Numbered from the stretch's first letter, positions 1 to 9,149 are shown. The stretch is 17,315 bases of DNA from Halicephalobus mephisto (GCA_009193035.1 SWDT01000206.1:1-17315), one strand, 5' to 3'. The notes: generated by a model not told the origin, from the sequence alone. A program made the numbers and translations.

Positions 1-1305
1 CTCAAATGTTCCCACGTAGTTTTCATAACGAGAAAAAAGATCATTGGCGATATTTGGATTAAAATATCACGAAACAGCTCATAAAATAGCATACTCTGGG
101 AGATTCATTGTTGATATGCTATTTGATTAATTTAGAAAATAAGTAATTGTAATAGTCTTGATAATGTTCAAGTGCTCCTATTTCTAATGTAACTATACTT
201 AAAGTAAATTTGTTTGCAAAAAGTAGTGAAGTCAAAGATAACACCAAATCTCTAGGAGTGGAACTACTGTGAAAGCACACGATTCCGTTTAATCTCACAG
301 GTAACAGTCCAAAAGTCAATTATAACGAGGATAGGGTTCCAATGACTTTGAGAAGATGCCGGGACATTTGAGAGTGAAACCTCTGTTTATCTATGAATTT
401 ATAAATATAATTTTCTCTCAAATCAAAATCTCATAATTGTTCCTTCCTAAATAAATTCAAGCTAACACTCTTGATTTCAACCTAATTTTGAGTTTCAAAA
501 CCAAAAATCTTCAAAATTTAGTCGGGTGAAAGATAATGTACCTTTTCCCTTCACACGAATTTGAAACCTCGGGTTCTGGAAGTTTCTAGAAATCCATATA
601 TAAACGAGTTTATAAAATCTATTCATGGTTGGTTTTCCTAACTGAGATTCAATGAAAGCTTCTGACATCTTTAAGAATTTCATAGATCATTTTTGAATTT
701 ACTAAAACAGCTTGAGATTCATGTATGGAAGATTGAATTTTAGAATTTCCTAGAACCAATTGGAAAGGTTTAGGATTATAGAAAAATTCAAAAACTTCTG
801 GGGAATTTCTAGTTCCGTCTGACAAGATTCAAATATATATCATGTTTATATATGAGAATTGTAAAATATTTGGAATTCATTCACCATCAAGCCTCTCTAG
901 AGCTCTCTAAAAATTAGAAATTTTTAGAAAATAACAGACTCATTCAGTAAGTAGAAAAATAGAAGTACAACAGGGAATGAAATAGAAGTTAGTTCGGATG
1001 TGTGATAATTTTTATTTAACTTTTTAATAGGATGATTTGGAACACTATGGTTTTCAATTGATAATTTATTTCTGTGGATGAGTTCCCATTAAAAGAGGTT
1101 AGAACAATTTATTCCAATTGTGGTGTTCCTGAATACTTTTAAAATAATACCTTTGTCGGTAGAAACTACATAAAGGTTATTTTAAAATAGGTCCCATTCT
1201 CACGCAACATTTGACTATGAACTTCATGTTCTACATAATTTGTGGTAGTAAATTAGACCATTCTTTTTCATTTTATTAGGGAGAGATAGAAAGAAAATTT
1301 AGAAA
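1..1305. other. gene-free AT-rich stretch
   Basis: No convincing exon is visible on either strand; the short minus-strand frames at 119-319 and 495-683 have no splice or family support. The stretch holds heat-shock-element-like motifs near 575-600, 738-757 and 796-815, a perfect short hairpin (CTAAAAATT / AATTTTTAG) at about 907-927, and a longer inverted repeat at 1137-1188. Confidence 0.6.
1137..1188. repeat. short inverted repeat (hairpin)
   Basis: The left arm TTTTAAAATAATACCTTT and the right arm AAAGGTTATTTTAAAA are reverse complements except for a two-base TA insertion in the left arm. They enclose a loop of about 18 nt. It could be a remnant of a small palindromic element or a fold-back transcript. 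No function is claimed. Confidence 0.55.
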
Positions 1306-1552
1306 CCATGTGAAATGGGCATTCTTTCATTTTCCCTCAGAGGCAATTGCTATTCCTTTCTGATCTGTTTTCTAGTAAGTTTAATTTACTGGATTTGTTG
1401 AAAAAAGGAGCTAGGAGCACTGGAGATTCCCAGGACGTCTCCGATCCAAGTACTAATCGAGCCCTAGGGCGTTTCACTGGCCAGATCGGACGGGATGGCG
1501 TGTTTTCACCCTGGTTTGACCCCTAGCGATAACGAATTTTTCTGATTGGATC
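1306..1552 (-). repeat. 5S unit, left arm of a 13-kb inverted repeat
   Basis: The homology with 14291-14535 (opposite strand) extends beyond the rRNA. About 25 bp upstream is shared (TCAGAAAAATTC then ATC just before the gene). More than 100 bp downstream is also shared, including CAACAAAT, CAGTAAATT, ACTAGAAAAC, GATCAGAAAGG and CTCTGAGGGAAA. The pair is therefore a duplicated 5S unit in inverted orientation. Confidence 0.85.
1410..1527 (-). rRNA. 5S ribosomal RNA gene, minus copy
   Basis: Read on the minus strand, this 118-nt block carries the hallmark nematode and animal 5S rRNA core: ACGCCATCCCGTCCGATCTG near the 5' third, then TTAGTACTTGGATCGGAGAC and CCTGGGAAT in the 3' half, which include the internal Pol III box A and box C control elements. 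The ends GCTAGGGG and CTCCTAGC form an eight-pair terminal helix I (one G-U). A six-T run follows after four bases (1401-1406 on plus), as expected for a Pol III terminator. Compared with the plus copy at 14316-14433, only three positions differ (two in the GTGAAAACAC segment, one near the 3' end). The conserved core matches known nematode 5S, whereas the 5' and variable arms diverge from the Caenorhabditis elegans sequence as I recall it. Confidence 0.93.
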
Positions 1553-1940
1553 AGTTTTTTTCTTTTTTGTAGTAGGTGAGAGAAAAGACAGTTTTGACAC
1601 TGCATACGAAAACACCTTTCTCCAGAGAAATGCAATTGTCTAGAAAATTACCTGTCTGACAGGACTGTAAAAATTTTTTTTTCATTATTAATCAAATACA
1701 TCAGTTCCATTTCCACTAGATAGATGACACCTTTTCAAGGAATAAATTAGAAAATATTACGATTTAAGAATTCTTGCCACGGAAATCATACTTCTTTGAA
1801 ATCACCAAAACTGGAAACTACATTCTCACAATGTTTCTACTACGAACATGCACATTTTAACCCTGTCGACGATGATTTCGTTCTCTATTGTTCGTGCGAG
1901 ATAGAAAATAAATAGTGAATTCATTTGATTGCCACTAATT
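1553..1940. other. intergenic, start of a direct repeat
   Basis: No exon is visible. From about 1740 the sequence begins to match 6785 onward (for example CTTTGAAATCACCAAAACTG against CTTTGAAGTTACTGAAACTG, and GTGAATTCATTTGATTGCCACTAATTTCAA against TTGAATTCATTTGATTATTACTGATTTCAA). It is the 3' flank of the duplicated minus-strand gene. Confidence 0.5.
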
Positions 1941-2215
1941 TCAACTATTCTTGCTTAGATACCACAAAGTGAGACTCCAAGTGTCTCCATTCAGAGTTGT
2001 TCCATCTCCCAATTGTCTGAAGATGTCTTTGATTATAGCTTCATCCTTGTCTTTTGAGAGCATCGGTGGTTCTTGGATCAGTTACTCTGTTGTTTCCCCT
2101 GATCTTCTAGAGTTCCAGACAGATGAAAGGAAGTCGTAATGATCCCAATCGTCTTCTGTTTCTGTCTGGAACAAGTGGATACCATATTCTTGAGTTTCCT
2201 TTTTTCACTAACTGA
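1740..2215. repeat. direct repeat copy 1 (matches 6785-7256)
   Basis: Collinear, same-orientation similarity to 6785-7256. Shared landmarks include GAATTCATTTGATT, TAGATACY(A/G)CAAA, TAGCTTCATCCTTGTCTTTTG, GGATCAGT and TTTCTGTCTGGAACAA. The repeat carries the C-terminal part of a minus-strand gene family (see 1941-2683 and 6978-7256). Confidence 0.75.
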
Positions 2216-2683
2216 GGTCGATCACTTGGGTGGGGACAACTGAGGAACTTGCTACTATATTCCTTTGATCCACAAGGAAAGTGGAGAACCATATCTTTCT
2301 AAGAGACGAAATCTCGATACTTAATAAAGACCCATCTTCTTAGATCCCTTGTACATCTTTCCGGACTTCCCTACTCAAACAATTTTGAGTCATCTGCAAT
2401 TTCTGATTCTTCTTCATCTTCTTCCATGTCAATTAATCCAAAGATTGTTTTTCCTTCAATATGACTCAACTGTTTCTTCGTCAGTGATCGACTCCTAGGC
2501 TAGTTTCTTCTCCGAAATTAATTCCATTTCCTTTGCTGTTTTATCCATCGAAATAAATTTTCTGCTTTCAGTTCAAGAGTAATCCAAAGCCATAGATTCT
2601 TTCCTAGTATCAATGGAGGATATTTTGAAAAAAATGTTACTTCGACTATCACGATATGAGGTTATAAATGTGTCTAATTTCAT
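1941..2683 (-). pseudogene. decayed gene, minus-strand family copy A
   Basis: Unrecognised function. On the minus strand, a chain of coding-like frames runs from an ATG at 2683 to a TGA at 1941. The first part is a 36-codon frame, then a basic stretch, then an acidic segment (MEEDEEESEIADDS). Past two in-frame stops comes a segment with DLRRWVFIKYRDFV, a cysteine-containing KFLSCPHP stretch and the C-terminal piece MLSKDKDEAIIKDIFRQL...NGDTWSLTLWYLSKN. The last parts align with copy C at 14883-15345: DLKKLVRIKCGDFV, LLTCP, and LSKEKDDLVRIILEKVL...LNGDTLKLIQEYLNKN. Shared sequence across two distant copies is the main evidence that this was a gene. At least three in-frame stops and two frameshifts separate the pieces, so it is broken. 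The part upstream of about 2340 has no homologue here and is less certain. Confidence 0.55.
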
Positions 2684-3780
2684 TCCTGTTTTTTTTTAAT
2701 GAATTTCTCAAAGTAATTAGTTTGTTTTCACACTCCGGATCAAATAATAGAAAAGATTCAAGTATCATTTTGTTCGTCCGAGAGATTTAAAATTAACTAT
2801 TTACAGAAATATTATATTTCTCCTTCATTCTATCTTTGATGGAGAGATTAGGGAAGATTTAAATCTAAATTATAAAATAGTATTACATAACTGAATGTGA
2901 GAAGTGGATTGAATTATTAGTATTATCAGTTAGTCGGATTTTTGTTTTATTCTAATATGGAGGAAGAGGAACTTTGTTTCCCTCGCCATGACCTCCCAGA
3001 CAGTCAGCTTTCAGTACTAATTATTCAGTTCGACAGTGGAGGTCCCAGGACCACCCACATCGCTCTCAAAAACACAACAGCCATTCCTAGTCTCTGCTCG
3101 CGAAATATCTTCAATTGCCTGTTTCGATAATCATACAATAAAAAGACGAAAAAGAATAGTGATCAAATTTATGAAAATAATAGCAGATATTAAGGTAGAA
3201 AAACAAGATGTAAGTTGTTTACAGAATAAAATTAATTTTTATCCATTTCGTCCTTTGATTAGATGTTGAAATTGTCTTTTTTATTCATTTTCATTAACTT
3301 CAGAATGATATGAATTCATGTCCTGGTGAACACTTGATCACTATCAACACAACAACTATTAATTTTATTTTAAAAGTACTGTAACATAAAAAATAATAAA
3401 TACCTGATCTATGATTAAGTACAGAGCCTTAAAAATTAGGAAATACTGAAAATGAGAAATTAAAATCCCGAAATATACGAGAGAATCATAATATTTTGAG
3501 TAAGTCTTCTAAAAATCCAACATCTTTTGAAATAAACGATTTAAAAATTAAAATTGGTGATCAAGTTGATGAGTTTAGATAGAATACTTATTGTTTGACA
3601 CTTTCCTCATATCTAGAAATTGTCGTGTCTTAATTTATATAAAATTCTGGGAATTTGAGTCAAACTAACTTTATACCAATGTCTACTTGAGTTTTTAATA
3701 GTAAGGTTGTTCATTAACAAGCATTAGAATGGAGTAAATTAAAAGTATAAAGACATAAGGAAAACTTTAAAAAGTAAAAA

Positions 3781-3841
3781 GGTCAAGTTTGTGCGACCGG
3801 GGCATGTTCTCTAGATAACCCGACCACTCCGGACCTCGACA
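3781..3841 (-). other. GC-rich Pol III-like relic
   Basis: On the minus strand, the segment starts GTCGAGGTCCGGAGTGGTCG, which resembles a tRNA box A/D-arm (class II tRNA-like CCGGAGTGG). It ends ACTTGAC, which can pair at six of seven positions with the 5' GTCGAGG, and is followed by CTTTTT. The T-arm and B box are not recognisable and the length is only 60 nt, so it is not a canonical tRNA. It may be a tRNA-derived repeat or a coincidence. Confidence 0.2.
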
Positions 3842-4464
3842 TCATAGAAAAGGTGTGTGTTTTTGAAGAACTGCGAAAACAAAATGAGTCAGGAATTCTG
3901 AATCAAAACAGAGGGACCAGACAACGAGAAAACAATCATTTTCTTCCTTCTATCTGTTGCATGGTTACACAACGATATGTAGTTTGAGATTTCGCAACAA
4001 AAGTGTTTTTTAGTTTGTTTTTTGAAAACGTTAATCTCAAAATATTTCTACCGAATGATCCAAAACTCCTTCAAGAAATTAAAACGGGTTTTTATTTCAA
4101 CCTCAGTTGAAATTATGTTTTTATTTATTTTTCTGCTCTTAGAAGTAATAAATTGTGAAAGAAATCTCTATATAGAAATAATAGAGTTGATTTAACTTTC
4201 AAAGAATTGAGAAAGAATGGAAGAGTGCTGGTTCTTGAAGGAAAATAAGTTTTTTGCCCCGAGGTCTATAAAGCAGCCGACCTCGAAATCAAAATTTAAC
4301 AATTTCTGTTCCAATCCCTAGTATAATTTTAATATCGAGATATTTATACCCTAAGGCGTTGAAAAATTCACAAACAATTTAATTTTATGAGATACTCGGT
4401 CATGAACAGATATTTAGCAATATAGATCTACAATGTTGCATGATAAAGATATTTGATTAAATTT

Positions 4465-4478
4465 TATTTATTTTTAGA
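4465..4478 (+). promoter_or_regulatory. probable SL trans-splice acceptor
   Basis: A T-rich tract ending TTATTTTTAG (AG at 4476-4477) lies one base before the ATG at 4479. There is no coding sequence immediately upstream. In nematodes an acceptor this close to the start codon is typical of SL trans-splicing. An upstream cis exon cannot be excluded. Confidence 0.6.
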
Positions 4479-5750
4479 ATGACTTTGAATCCGGATGTTT
4501 ACCTTGATCTAGCTTGGGAGTTTATTATTTCATGCCGTGAGACTCCAGGAACCACGGCCAGATTTATGCTCTCAGGACAGAAACCATTGGCTTTCTTAAA
4601 GAAGGCAATTATTGAAGTCAACAGCATTTGTTTTGATGATTTCTCTAATCAGGACGGCGATGGCTATGAAAACTCCTATCCAGTGAAAATGGAATGGGTG
4701 AGTCTATGGATTATAATAGTTTTATGATTTTTACAATCAGAAGACACCACATGGTCATGTCGAGATTTGCACAGTTCTAAACCATCTTCATATGGGACCG
4801 ATCATCCGATGGATATTATCCTCTGTCAAGGAAGTCAAGATCGATACTAATGATCCACTTCCTACAGATTCCGTAAACTTATTGTTGGAGAATCCCAGTG
4901 AGTTCCATTTATCCAAAGGGGATTGTTATTTTTCCAGATTTTACTCAACTCAAGTTATTGTCCTGTGATTTCCCGATAGCTAAATTGTTGGTGGAATCTA
5001 AAAGATTTGATTATGTCTGGATATCATGCGTTCCAATTGAAGACTTTAATGACATTCGTATCAACACTAAAGTACTGGAAATTTCGGAATTTTCCCTTGA
5101 GAACGTTCTGAAGTCAGGATTCATCGAGACAAACTCATTGATTGCTTGCTACAACGGTGAAAACGATGACTTTTGTAGTGGTCTCCGTGAAGTGGATGTA
5201 GAGTCGGTTTCTTATTTTTGCTTTATTTCAAATTTCAATTAGTCATTTACAGTCCTAACTTCCAATCCCTGAAAGAATTGTACATAAGTACTGTATGGAA
5301 TTGTTCTTCAACCCTGGGAACATTCTTGAGTTTTTAAAATTGTTAAATACAAAACTTTTCACCTTGACGATGACCAATCTCTCTTTTTACGATTTTAGTG
5401 ATAAGTTGATCCACACCGGACAAAACGGAAACTTGATTGTGCCTTTTAATTTGCCCGAAAGCTTTGTGGACTACGAGAATGAACTAACTAAATACAATGG
5501 GCAAATCAAGGTCGAGATTAACCATATTATCGATTTCGAAATAGTTAACGATGTTTCTGAAGAAGCAGTCATAGGTTTCTTAGGGAAACTGAAGGAACAA
5601 TTTCCGGACTTTGACCACTGCACCAGTACTTACTGTCATTGCAGATATCGGTTCTCTAAATCGAGTGGAATCTCACGGAACTTGGAAACAAAAACTACAT
5701 TTCGCTTGAGTTATGAGAACGATGGGTCGTGGCGTTACAATACTGAATAA
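4479..5750 (+). CDS. four-exon gene of unknown function (apparent frameshift)
   Basis: Best protein gene in the window. Proposed exons are 4479-4697, 4741-4897, 4938-5202 and 5253-5750. Intron 1 (43 nt, GTGAGT...AATCAG) and intron 2 (40 nt, GTGAGT...TTCCAG) are well formed and keep frame. Intron 3 (GTCGGT...TTACAG) has a weak donor, chosen because it alone avoids an immediate stop and joins to PNFQSLKELYIS. In exon 4 the frame runs through TVWN and then needs a one-base shift near 5295-5300 to enter the long downstream frame (FFNPGNILEF... to the TAA at 5748). That shift could be a real mutation or a sequence error. The product would be about 380 residues, with no signal peptide or membrane segment seen. 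Recurrent leucine patterns (FTQLKLLSC, FQSLKELYIS, LEFLKLLNTKLFTL) suggest leucine-rich-repeat-like strands, as in large nematode F-box-associated families, but no F-box is visible. A poly-A signal AATAAA lies at 5829. A broken paralogue is at 7283-7729. Confidence 0.7.
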
Positions 5751-5828
5751 CTCATCCCACATGATGAAGTGGACTCTTGTGGATAATCTACTTGATTTTT
5801 GCAATGTTATTCATAATCATTAGACCAA

Positions 5829-5834
5829 AATAAA
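5829..5834 (+). terminator. poly-A signal AATAAA
   Basis: A canonical AATAAA hexamer lies 79 bp after the TAA at 5748-5750, followed by T-rich sequence. The position fits the 3' end of the gene at 4479-5750. Confidence 0.5.
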
Positions 5835-6206
5835 CTTATTTTTTAAAATTATTTTAAAGTTAAAATCACATTATAATTTCTTAGATTTACATTCTGTCAT
5901 TATTTAAGGAAATTCAAATTGCTTTTCTGATGTAGTTTTTGCTCAATAATTAGGTTGTTCCTATGATTCTAAATTTAGTTTTAAAATGAGGTCTTCTATA
6001 CCTGTGGATCTTGATTTTCATTCTAGTTCAACTTGAATGAACGACAGCTGAGTCATTAGATAACTGTACACAACTCATTTGTATTTGTTAATGGCGTTTT
6101 AATCGTATAATAATAATTGTTTTTCATTCCAAAATTTCTTACTTGAATGGAATAAAATTGATTGTTTTAATTTAGAAACAACCGATCAAGAAAAGTACTT
6201 TTATAA
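5835..6206. other. intergenic
   Basis: AT-rich sequence between the poly-A site of the preceding gene and the 3' end of the first SL RNA gene. No exon or structured RNA is seen. Confidence 0.5.
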
Positions 6207-6305
6207 GCTTCCAAATAGAAAGCATTCCAAAATTTGATATCATTCTCGCCACAAGACTTCTCAAGAGCGGAATTCAATATTACCTCAAACTTGGGTAATT
6301 AAACC
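6207..6305 (-). ncRNA. SL1 spliced-leader RNA gene (canonical exon)
   Basis: The product is the small RNA that donates the 22-nt leader to mRNA 5' ends by trans-splicing. On the minus strand, 6305-6284 is identical at all 22 positions to the canonical nematode SL1 exon, ending TTTGAG. It is followed directly by a GTAATA splice donor. The intron-like part contains CCGCTCTTGAG and TCTTGTGGCG, which are shared with the other SL genes here. An Sm-binding site AAATTTTGGAAT lies at 6235-6224, and a 3' terminal hairpin GCTTTC/GGAAGC (six pairs, five-base loop) ends at 6207. The inferred RNA is about 99 nt, a normal size for SL1 RNA. The first 12 bases upstream end CTTC, as in two other copies. This is the only copy in the window with the unmodified SL1 exon. 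Confidence 0.93.
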
Positions 6306-6322
6306 GAAGAAGGAGTTTCCTA
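6306..6322 (-). promoter_or_regulatory. proximal element of the SL1 gene
   Basis: The 17 bases before the exon read TAGGAAACTCCTTCTTC on minus. This is a weaker match to the ATTAGAACGTTTTCTTC-type block seen at the same position of the other SL genes. It shares GAA and the terminal CTTC. Confidence 0.35.
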
Positions 6323-6784
6323 TCGATGTGTTCAGTAAATTTGGTTCTTTCATTTCTGTGAGATCAAATTGACTGGGAGGAAAAAAGCAAGAACATAATT
6401 GGAAAGGAAATGCCAGGGAAAAAAACAAAGGACGTGTGATGATTGTTTTCGCTTTTTGATAACCAAAATCTCACAAACAGGTCAAGAAATCAGATCAACT
6501 CTGATTTCAGGTTCTTTAAGACGAGGTGGTCACTAGAAAAGAAATCGTATCAAACAGTTGTTTGTAGTCAGAAATTGCAAATTCAATGTTTCTTTTCTTA
6601 TTTTTGTATTGTATGATGGGATGTTTCTATTCTAAGCATTTATTTTCCAGTCTTTACAATTTTAATTTCAAAACTGAAAAAGATTTTAAGTAACTTTATT
6701 GTAAATACACTTTGTTCAGTTCTAACTCTAGAAGTGGGATATAAATTCATAGAACAGAAACATCACACAACCGTTGCACATGCA
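6323..6784. other. intergenic, upstream of the SL1 gene
   Basis: No exon is seen. Any distal promoter element of the minus-strand SL1 gene should lie in its first 80 bp. I found no clear match to the CTCAGCTTYC motif used by two other SL genes here. Confidence 0.45.
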
Positions 6785-7256
6785 CTTTGATAATAAAGCT
6801 CGAATAATGAAAATCATGCATCTTTGAAGTTACTGAAACTGACAACACTAAATCACTTTGATATTTTTACTGCAAATATACGTTTTGATTCTATCAATGG
6901 TGTTTTATTCTGCATCGTTTGTGCAAAGAAAGTAAATATTGAATTCATTTGATTATTACTGATTTCAATTGTTTTACTTAGATACTGCAAAATGAGAGTG
7001 ATTCTGGGTATCTGTACTCAGAGTTGGCATATCTTGGGGTGTTTCTTAGAATGTTTTTGATTTTAGCTTCATCCTTGTCTTTTGAGAGTAGATCAACGAA
7101 TGTGGCAGGAAATCTCGGATCAGTGACTTCTTTATTCTTTCTGATTTTCCGAAGTTACACACAGATTCAAGAGAAAAGTGCTTAGAATTTTGATTTTTTT
7201 GTTTCTGTCTGGAACTAACTGTTGGGTATGTTCTTGAATTTTTTTCTGTTACTTTT
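6785..7256. repeat. direct repeat copy 2 (matches 1740-2215)
   Basis: Second copy of the block described at 1740-2215. It has small indels and many substitutions. Its right end stops just before the pseudogene at 7283, so the two gene families became adjacent here but not at the first copy. Confidence 0.75.
6978..7256 (-). pseudogene. decayed gene fragment, minus-strand family copy B
   Basis: Minus-strand remnant of the same family as 1941-2683. It retains LSKDKDEAKIKNILRN, matching LSKDKDEAIIKDIFRQ of copy A, but after that the frame is lost relative to the NGDT...YL tail. It ends at a TAA at 6980-6978. Upstream, only the nucleotide similarity around GTTCCAGACAGAAAC persists. No start, no complete domain and no intact exon remain. 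Function unknown. Confidence 0.6.
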
Positions 7257-7282
7257 GATATTAGATTTAATTTATTTTTCAG

Positions 7283-7729
7283 AATTATTTTGAATCACGA
7301 TATTTATTGTGATCTCGTTCAAGAGTAGATCAGTCTTCCATATGAAAAGCCTTGAATTTATGAATATGTTTGTTTTCTCTGGGAAAGATCTGCTAGTTAA
7401 TTTGAAAAAGGTTATTGATAAGTTAGACAGTATTTCATTTAATTATTGTAAAAAATACGACAGTTCTGTTCCTCATGGAAATTCCCCATATATGACTATC
7501 AATTTTGTGAATCAATAGATTATTGTAGTTTTCTGATCAGTAAACATAGGATGTTATCAATAATAGTAAAGATATAGGAAAACTTTTCCTAAAACTGATT
7601 ATTCGATGGATATTTCCTTCAGTTAAGAAAGTCACGATTCAGATTAGTGATTCTCTTCTTTCAGATATTACAGATCTCTTCTTGGAAAATCCAACTGAAT
7701 TCTATTTACCCTCAGAGAATGATTGTTAG
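7283..7729 (+). pseudogene. broken paralogue of the gene at 4479
   Basis: Nucleotide and protein similarity run collinearly with 4478-4930. The acceptor TTTATTTTTCAG at 7271-7282 matches the trans-splice acceptor of the intact gene. The ATG has become ATT (AATTATTTTGAATC against AATGACTTTGAATC), and an in-frame TAG follows 15 codons later. In another frame FVFSGKDLLVNLKKVIDKLDSISF matches FMLSGQKPLAFLKKAIIEVNSICF. The first intron (7507-7540, GTGAAT...GATCAG, 34 nt) is recognisable. Exon 2 retains IIRWI and the NPTEFY region, and similarity ends inside intron 2 at GATTGTTA (7729). No counterpart of exons 3-4 follows: unrelated sequence and then a virus-like relic begin. Clearly non-functional. 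Confidence 0.8.
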
Positions 7730-7966
7730 CAGTATACAATACCCATTTCTGGCACACACACTCCTCTCCTCCTCCCTCTTAAAGTAAAATATGGGTATTT
7801 GCCGATCTGGCCACTATATATTTCTACAGAAAATTCAATTACCTTTTGTTATTATTGCTTTTGGCAAGGTTCGCTTTAACAGAATTTCTAGCATACCCCG
7901 TTTCCCTCTGGAAGGGTGACAGTAGTTATTTCATAATTTTCCTCGATTATAAGTGACAAATAAAAG
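7730..7966. other. junction segment with 9-bp inverted repeat
   Basis: Paralogue similarity stops at 7729. Next comes an inverted pair AATACCCAT (7738-7746) / ATGGGTATT (7791-7799) flanking a pyrimidine-rich tract. No exon is seen up to the protease frame at 7967. It is a candidate left boundary for the Polinton-like relic, though no terminal repeat could be matched on the right. Confidence 0.35.
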
Positions 7967-8332
7967 ATGCTTATTGGAAAATTAAAACCATTGTCAATTT
8001 ATGACATTATAAATATAGCAAATAAATTAAAAATTAATAACTTCAGAGGAGTATTCATGCGAGATACTCTTCCAGACAGATTAATAAAATAGAAAGTGGA
8101 ATCATAAATTTAGATATTAGTAAAAATACTGGTACTCATTGGGTTTGTTATAAAAATAAAGAAAAGGGTCAGTATTTCGATTCCTTTGGATTGGATCCTC
8201 CTATTGAATCACAAAATTACTTAAATTCAGAAATTTAATACACATCACTGTGGTTACTACTGTTCATTTATTTTAAAGTCATTGGAGAAATATGATTTTA
8301 AGAAGATTGTATTAAATAGAGTAGATCCATGA
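7967..8332 (+). pseudogene. Polinton/Maverick-type adenoviral-like cysteine protease, broken
   Basis: Three consecutive frames together cover one adenovirus-type cysteine protease (C5-like, the PRO gene of Polintons). Frame 1 (7967-8092, from an ATG) holds PLSIYDIINIANKLKINNF and RGVFMRDTLP, a typical Polinton PRO N-terminus. Frame 2 (about 8080-8238) holds NTGTHWVCY with the catalytic His, and QYFDSFGLDPP with the acidic member and following Phe-Gly. Frame 3 (8243-8332) holds HHCGYYCSF with the catalytic Cys. Each frame change coincides with a stop, so no active enzyme can be made. Total length of about 120 codons matches the family. In live elements this enzyme matures capsid proteins. Identification rests on the order and spacing of these motifs. 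The GC content resembles the surroundings, consistent with long residence in the genome. Confidence 0.85.
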
Positions 8333-8338
8333 GATTTA

Positions 8339-8640
8339 TTAGAGTTTGTGATGACTATGAGCTAATGTATCAATTTTATTCTCTAAAATATATCTTTTAA
8401 ACTCTTCCCTACTATTATCATCATCACTCAATGCAACTTCATTTTTTAAAGTGGGGCGTATTTTTGTTCTTGGCGTTATGCTCCAATTTTTTTCAAAAAT
8501 TATTTTGCCAACTAACTCCTTGACAATAACTTCCGATGCAGAGCATTTTTTATGGATTTATCACTCAAATTTTAGCTTTTATGAAACATGCAACTCCTGA
8601 TTGATCTGCAGGACCACGAAGGAAAATCACATAAAAATGT
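8339..8640 (-). pseudogene. decayed virus-like gene convergent with the protease
   Basis: On minus, a frame of 72 codons without a stop ends at 8339. It includes VIVKELVGKIIFEKNWS and ALSDDDNSREEFKRYIL. Just upstream, in another frame at about 8565-8640, FLRGPADQSGVACFIKAK reads as coding. Its stop lies only 6 bp from the protease stop, the tight tail-to-tail packing expected of a compact virus-like element. I do not recognise the protein. A Polinton structural or accessory gene is the natural guess from position. No ATG is visible, and at least one frameshift is needed. Confidence 0.45.
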
Positions 8641-8844
8641 GAAATTTATTTTCAAAGATCAGGTTTGCTCTATATTTCATTTAAATCAATTCTAAAAGCA
8701 TTATTTTAGGCGACTATTTATAAATTTCAAAAAAAGTAGATTCATTTTTATAGTTAGCATGAATTTATAACAAAGTTCTGAGAATCTTATCGAAAATCGT
8801 ATTAATGAATTTAATGGAAATTATTCTTTAATTTCACATTGTAG

Positions 8845-9012
8845 AAACATGCATTGCTGCGAAATTGGGTGGGTTGTTTGGGAGATAGTGACAAACTGAC
8901 AAAGACGAGATTCGAACACAAGAAATCTAGATTCGCCAAGGACAGATCGATTCGAAAAAACTACGAGTTCTGGAGGATACTGACTTCTTCGTCACATATG
9001 GAACTTCTGTAA
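8845..9012 (+). other. possible orphan exon
   Basis: A 55-codon open frame follows an acceptor-like ACATTGTAG (AG at 8843-8844). It contains LLRNWVGCLGDSDKLTKTRF and AKDRSIRKNYEFWRIL and stops at 9012, with GTAAGA at 9009 as a possible donor. The composition is more protein-like than the surroundings, but no start, partner exon or family was recognised. It may be a host exon or part of the virus-like relic. Confidence 0.3.
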
Positions 9013-9149
9013 GAAATTTCTTGAAATCATCGAACAACTACACCAATATGTTGTCGACATAAATGAGTGCTTAATTATCTGTAGAACGCTATTTTGAAAA
9101 CTACTTCAAGAATAAAGGACTTAATATGGAATTTAGTTGGAAATTGTTG

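Larger units (their letters stand above)
2684..4478. other. long intergenic stretch with weak ORFs
   Basis: No supported gene. A small plus ORF at 2942-3130 (MEEEELCFPRHDLP... with GGPRTTHIALKNTTAIP) lies in less AT-rich sequence and could be a stray exon. Its IALKNTT segment faintly recalls MSP-domain strands, but I do not claim it. A GC-rich patch at 3781-3841 and a seven-pair hairpin at about 4259-4288 (CGAGGTC / GACCTCG) stand out. From 4440 the T-rich tract leading to the trans-splice acceptor of the next gene begins. Confidence 0.5.

Noticed and set aside
1951..2139. Plus-strand 62-codon ORF
   Set aside because: It is antisense to copy A. The duplicate at 6978-7256 supports the minus strand and breaks the plus frame.
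2942..3269. Overlapping plus ORFs as an MSP-like gene
   Set aside because: Only a brief LKNTT-like similarity, no full MSP domain and no splice support.
7803..7816. CCGATCTGGCCA identical to part of the 5S rRNA core
   Set aside because: Only 12 bases match and nothing around them resembles 5S; it is too short to call a 5S-derived repeat.
8900..8960. Minus-strand GTGTTCGAATCTCG resembling a tRNA T-loop/B box
   Set aside because: The T-stem does not pair and no acceptor, D or anticodon arm can be placed; it lies within a coding-like frame on plus.
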